From Rachycentron canadum (taxonomy: Eukaryota > Chordata > Actinopteri > Carangiformes > Rachycentridae): a stretch of 64,000 bases of DNA. Positions within the stretch are counted from its first letter, which is position 1; the number at the start of each line of letters is the position of its first letter. The translations under genes were made by a program, and so were the position numbers. The notes beneath the pieces were generated by a model that was not told where the DNA came from, did not search any database, and worked only from the letters and a program-made list of their open reading frames with translations. Where the stretch lies: NCBI GenBank assembly GCA_038496675.1, contig CM076648.1, positions 19,588,365 to 19,652,364 on the forward strand. The letters run 5' to 3'. Positions 62,101-64,000 of this stretch are shown piece after piece.

Positions 62101-62157
62101 ATAAAGTTAGATAATAAAGCTAGATAATAATAATAAAGCTAGATAATAAAAACTAGA
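62101..62157. repeat. 13-bp minisatellite, ATAAAGCTAGATA units
   Basis: ATAAAGTTAGATA, ATAAAGCTAGATA, a 6-bp ATAATA spacer, ATAAAGCTAGATA and a degenerate fourth unit. Confidence 0.88.
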
Positions 62158-62759
62158 GCGCCAAGAACCTTGTATGGAGATATTTTGTATTTGAGGAAGA
62201 TCAGCAGGGACAAGTTATAGACAACCAAAAGCAAGTATGAAAATGGTGCCACATTGCATTTGAGATGGAAGGAGGAAACACCTACAACTAGTCTAAGCAG
62301 CTCAGAGACAGAGATCCAGATCTCTACTCAGAATTGAGTTTTAGTTATTAACTTTATACAAACCAAATGTCATCAATATTCATAAAGGCTAACGTTAGAT
62401 TTATTAGGCTAATACAGTGATGTCTCATATCGTTAGTAGGCTACCGGAATCATAGTTCAGTCAAAATATAACATTGACTTTTTAATGAATTCTATCATGT
62501 CAGTCAGTTTAAAGCACTGCTTGCACACTGTGTGCAGCATTCTCTTGTTTTCTACTTTTTGCTATAGTGTTGAATTTATTTTTGTGAATCATGGGATTTC
62601 AGTGGTGTTGACGCCAACTACCATTCTACCATAATGACACCCCACAGCAGCATTTGTGATCCACTAATTACTTACATCCAAATAAGCCCACTCTTCACTG
62701 TAGAAATAGCTAACCATGAGAGCAATGCTTTTGCATCGTCCTGAGCTGATTTCCTGCGT

Positions 62760-62905
62760 GACTCTTTTACAGGGCTGCAGGAGACAGGTCCAGTGCTTCT
62801 CCATTTGGAACAAATTTCCAGTCAATGTCAGTGAAGCAGACACTGACTCAGTATTTTAACTTATACTCAAGACTCATTTATTTAATGCTGCATGCATTAA
62901 AAAAA
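62760..62905 (+). mobile_element. L2/Rex-like LINE fragment (RT C-terminus)
   Basis: The plus strand reads FSIWNKFPVNVSEADTDSVF, then a stop, then LILKTHLFNA. This is the conserved end of L2-type LINE ORFs (LWNxLPxxVRxA...FKxxLKTHLF). Only about 150 bp are recognisable. Confidence 0.72.
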
Positions 62906-64000
62906 TGACTCCAATTTTCCAACATCACCTTTGTCTCCTCTTTGCCAAAAGTAAAAGAGCCGGAAGACCAGTATGAGTAGCTCTTTTAAATGGAAAGCTC
63001 TTTTTGTTGGTTGATATGAAGCAGCAAACAATTACATTTTTGATACTGATTGAGAATGAAAGATGGCTCCATAATCTGTTAACCCACCAGCTCTCCCCGA
63101 GCCACGTTCAACTCAACGCGAAGCTGTCCAATGAAATGAAGTATGTGTGTTTTCTGTGGTCAAATCAAGGATTCACTGATAAGCTTTCCAGGTTTCTCCC
63201 TGATCTCAGTGGAGAGAGAATCGATGCTATGTGTGGAGACTGCTGAGATCAGAGTTGTTTTGCTGCTGAAAATGATGTGAAACGAGCATGATGTCATAAA
63301 ATGAAAGTACATGCCGTCTCCATGAAAAGTGAGAGAAAAACAAAAGGATTATGTCAAAGAGAAACACTAAGAAACAGGTCTTACACTGAACCAGCAGGGC
63401 GGGTGGATATTATACATCTCTGCCTTCAACTTTCCACTGCACAGGTTTGATTTTTGATTCATATTCGTACTTGTCTGGACTCTAATCAGGGCTTTATTTG
63501 CTTAATCAAAGCCTCATTCATTTGACTCATCTTCAGGGTACAGGCAACTCTAAATCATGAATTTGTAACTAAGTAGGTGTTGATTGTGTGGGTGGTCTTA
63601 CCATCGGCTCTAAGAAATGCCATCAATTGCTGCTGATTGCTCATTTGTTGTTGTTGCTGGGTTGAACTTAGTGAAGCTGCTTTGTTGTGTTTTTATCACT
63701 TGTTGTTTAGGGCTCATCTGGCTCCAAATCCTAGTTTATGGCTGTGAGATTCATGTACTACTGTTATGCTGTTTGCCATGTTTGCAAGTTGCCATAGCAA
63801 CCTAAAACATATGGAATTGTCATCCAGATTTTATTTGCATCTTAATGAAATGTCCATACCAGTCCAGTGTCTGCAGATAATTTAGAATAAAGTGTGGACA
63901 TTTTTTTGTGTAGCATCACTGTTTTGCACAGTACACTGTGTGTCAGCCTGCATTAAGTCATGAGAAAATATTATTATAAATCAGATTTTTTGCACCTTTA

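Overview
The window looks like nuclear DNA from a ray-finned fish, probably a percomorph. It is AT-rich and non-coding over almost its whole length. It carries many long (CA)n/(TG)n microsatellites and decayed copies of repeats typical of teleost genomes: a hAT element, a Tc1-like element, L2/Rex-type LINE tails, a tRNA-derived SINE and several unnamed dispersed families. No bacterial or viral gene organisation is present.

The only gene I can name is luzp2 (leucine zipper protein 2), read on the minus strand. Six short internal exons are supported by splice sites and an open frame: 49853-49915, 38809-38871, 35142-35216, 34284-34451, 25391-25495 and 23059-23133. The first four match the vertebrate LUZP2 coiled coil and the start of its C-terminal region. 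The last two are assigned by phase, position and weaker similarity to the variable C-terminal tail. All six start and end in phase 0 (63, 63, 75, 168, 105 and 75 nt, together 183 codons). The first coding exons (signal peptide and N-terminal coiled coil) were not found and probably lie above 64000. The terminal exon was not recognised below 23059.

Layout: 1-23058 is the 3' side of luzp2 (last intron or 3' flank) and holds most of the DNA-transposon and LINE debris, including a 1.1-kb hAT element with an intact 8-bp target duplication (9881-11000) and two copies of one dispersed repeat (6144-6585 and 12673-13140). 23059-49915 is the luzp2 exon region with introns from about 0.7 to 11 kb. These introns hold an inverted pair of dispersed repeats (28441-28701 and 33115-33276), a (CA)n tract close to one acceptor, several perfect hairpins, a Tc1-like fossil (42040-42975) and a LINE fragment (48870-49450). 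49916-64000 is intron or upstream sequence with a very long CT/CA microsatellite (55719-55817).

The remaining open frames are mostly chance frames of 60-145 codons, several made by TG repeats. A few splice-site-bounded candidate exons (7371-7436, 8709-8795, 52596-52640, 61554-61581, 61885-61906) are reported as leads only. I found no clearly novel multi-gene system.
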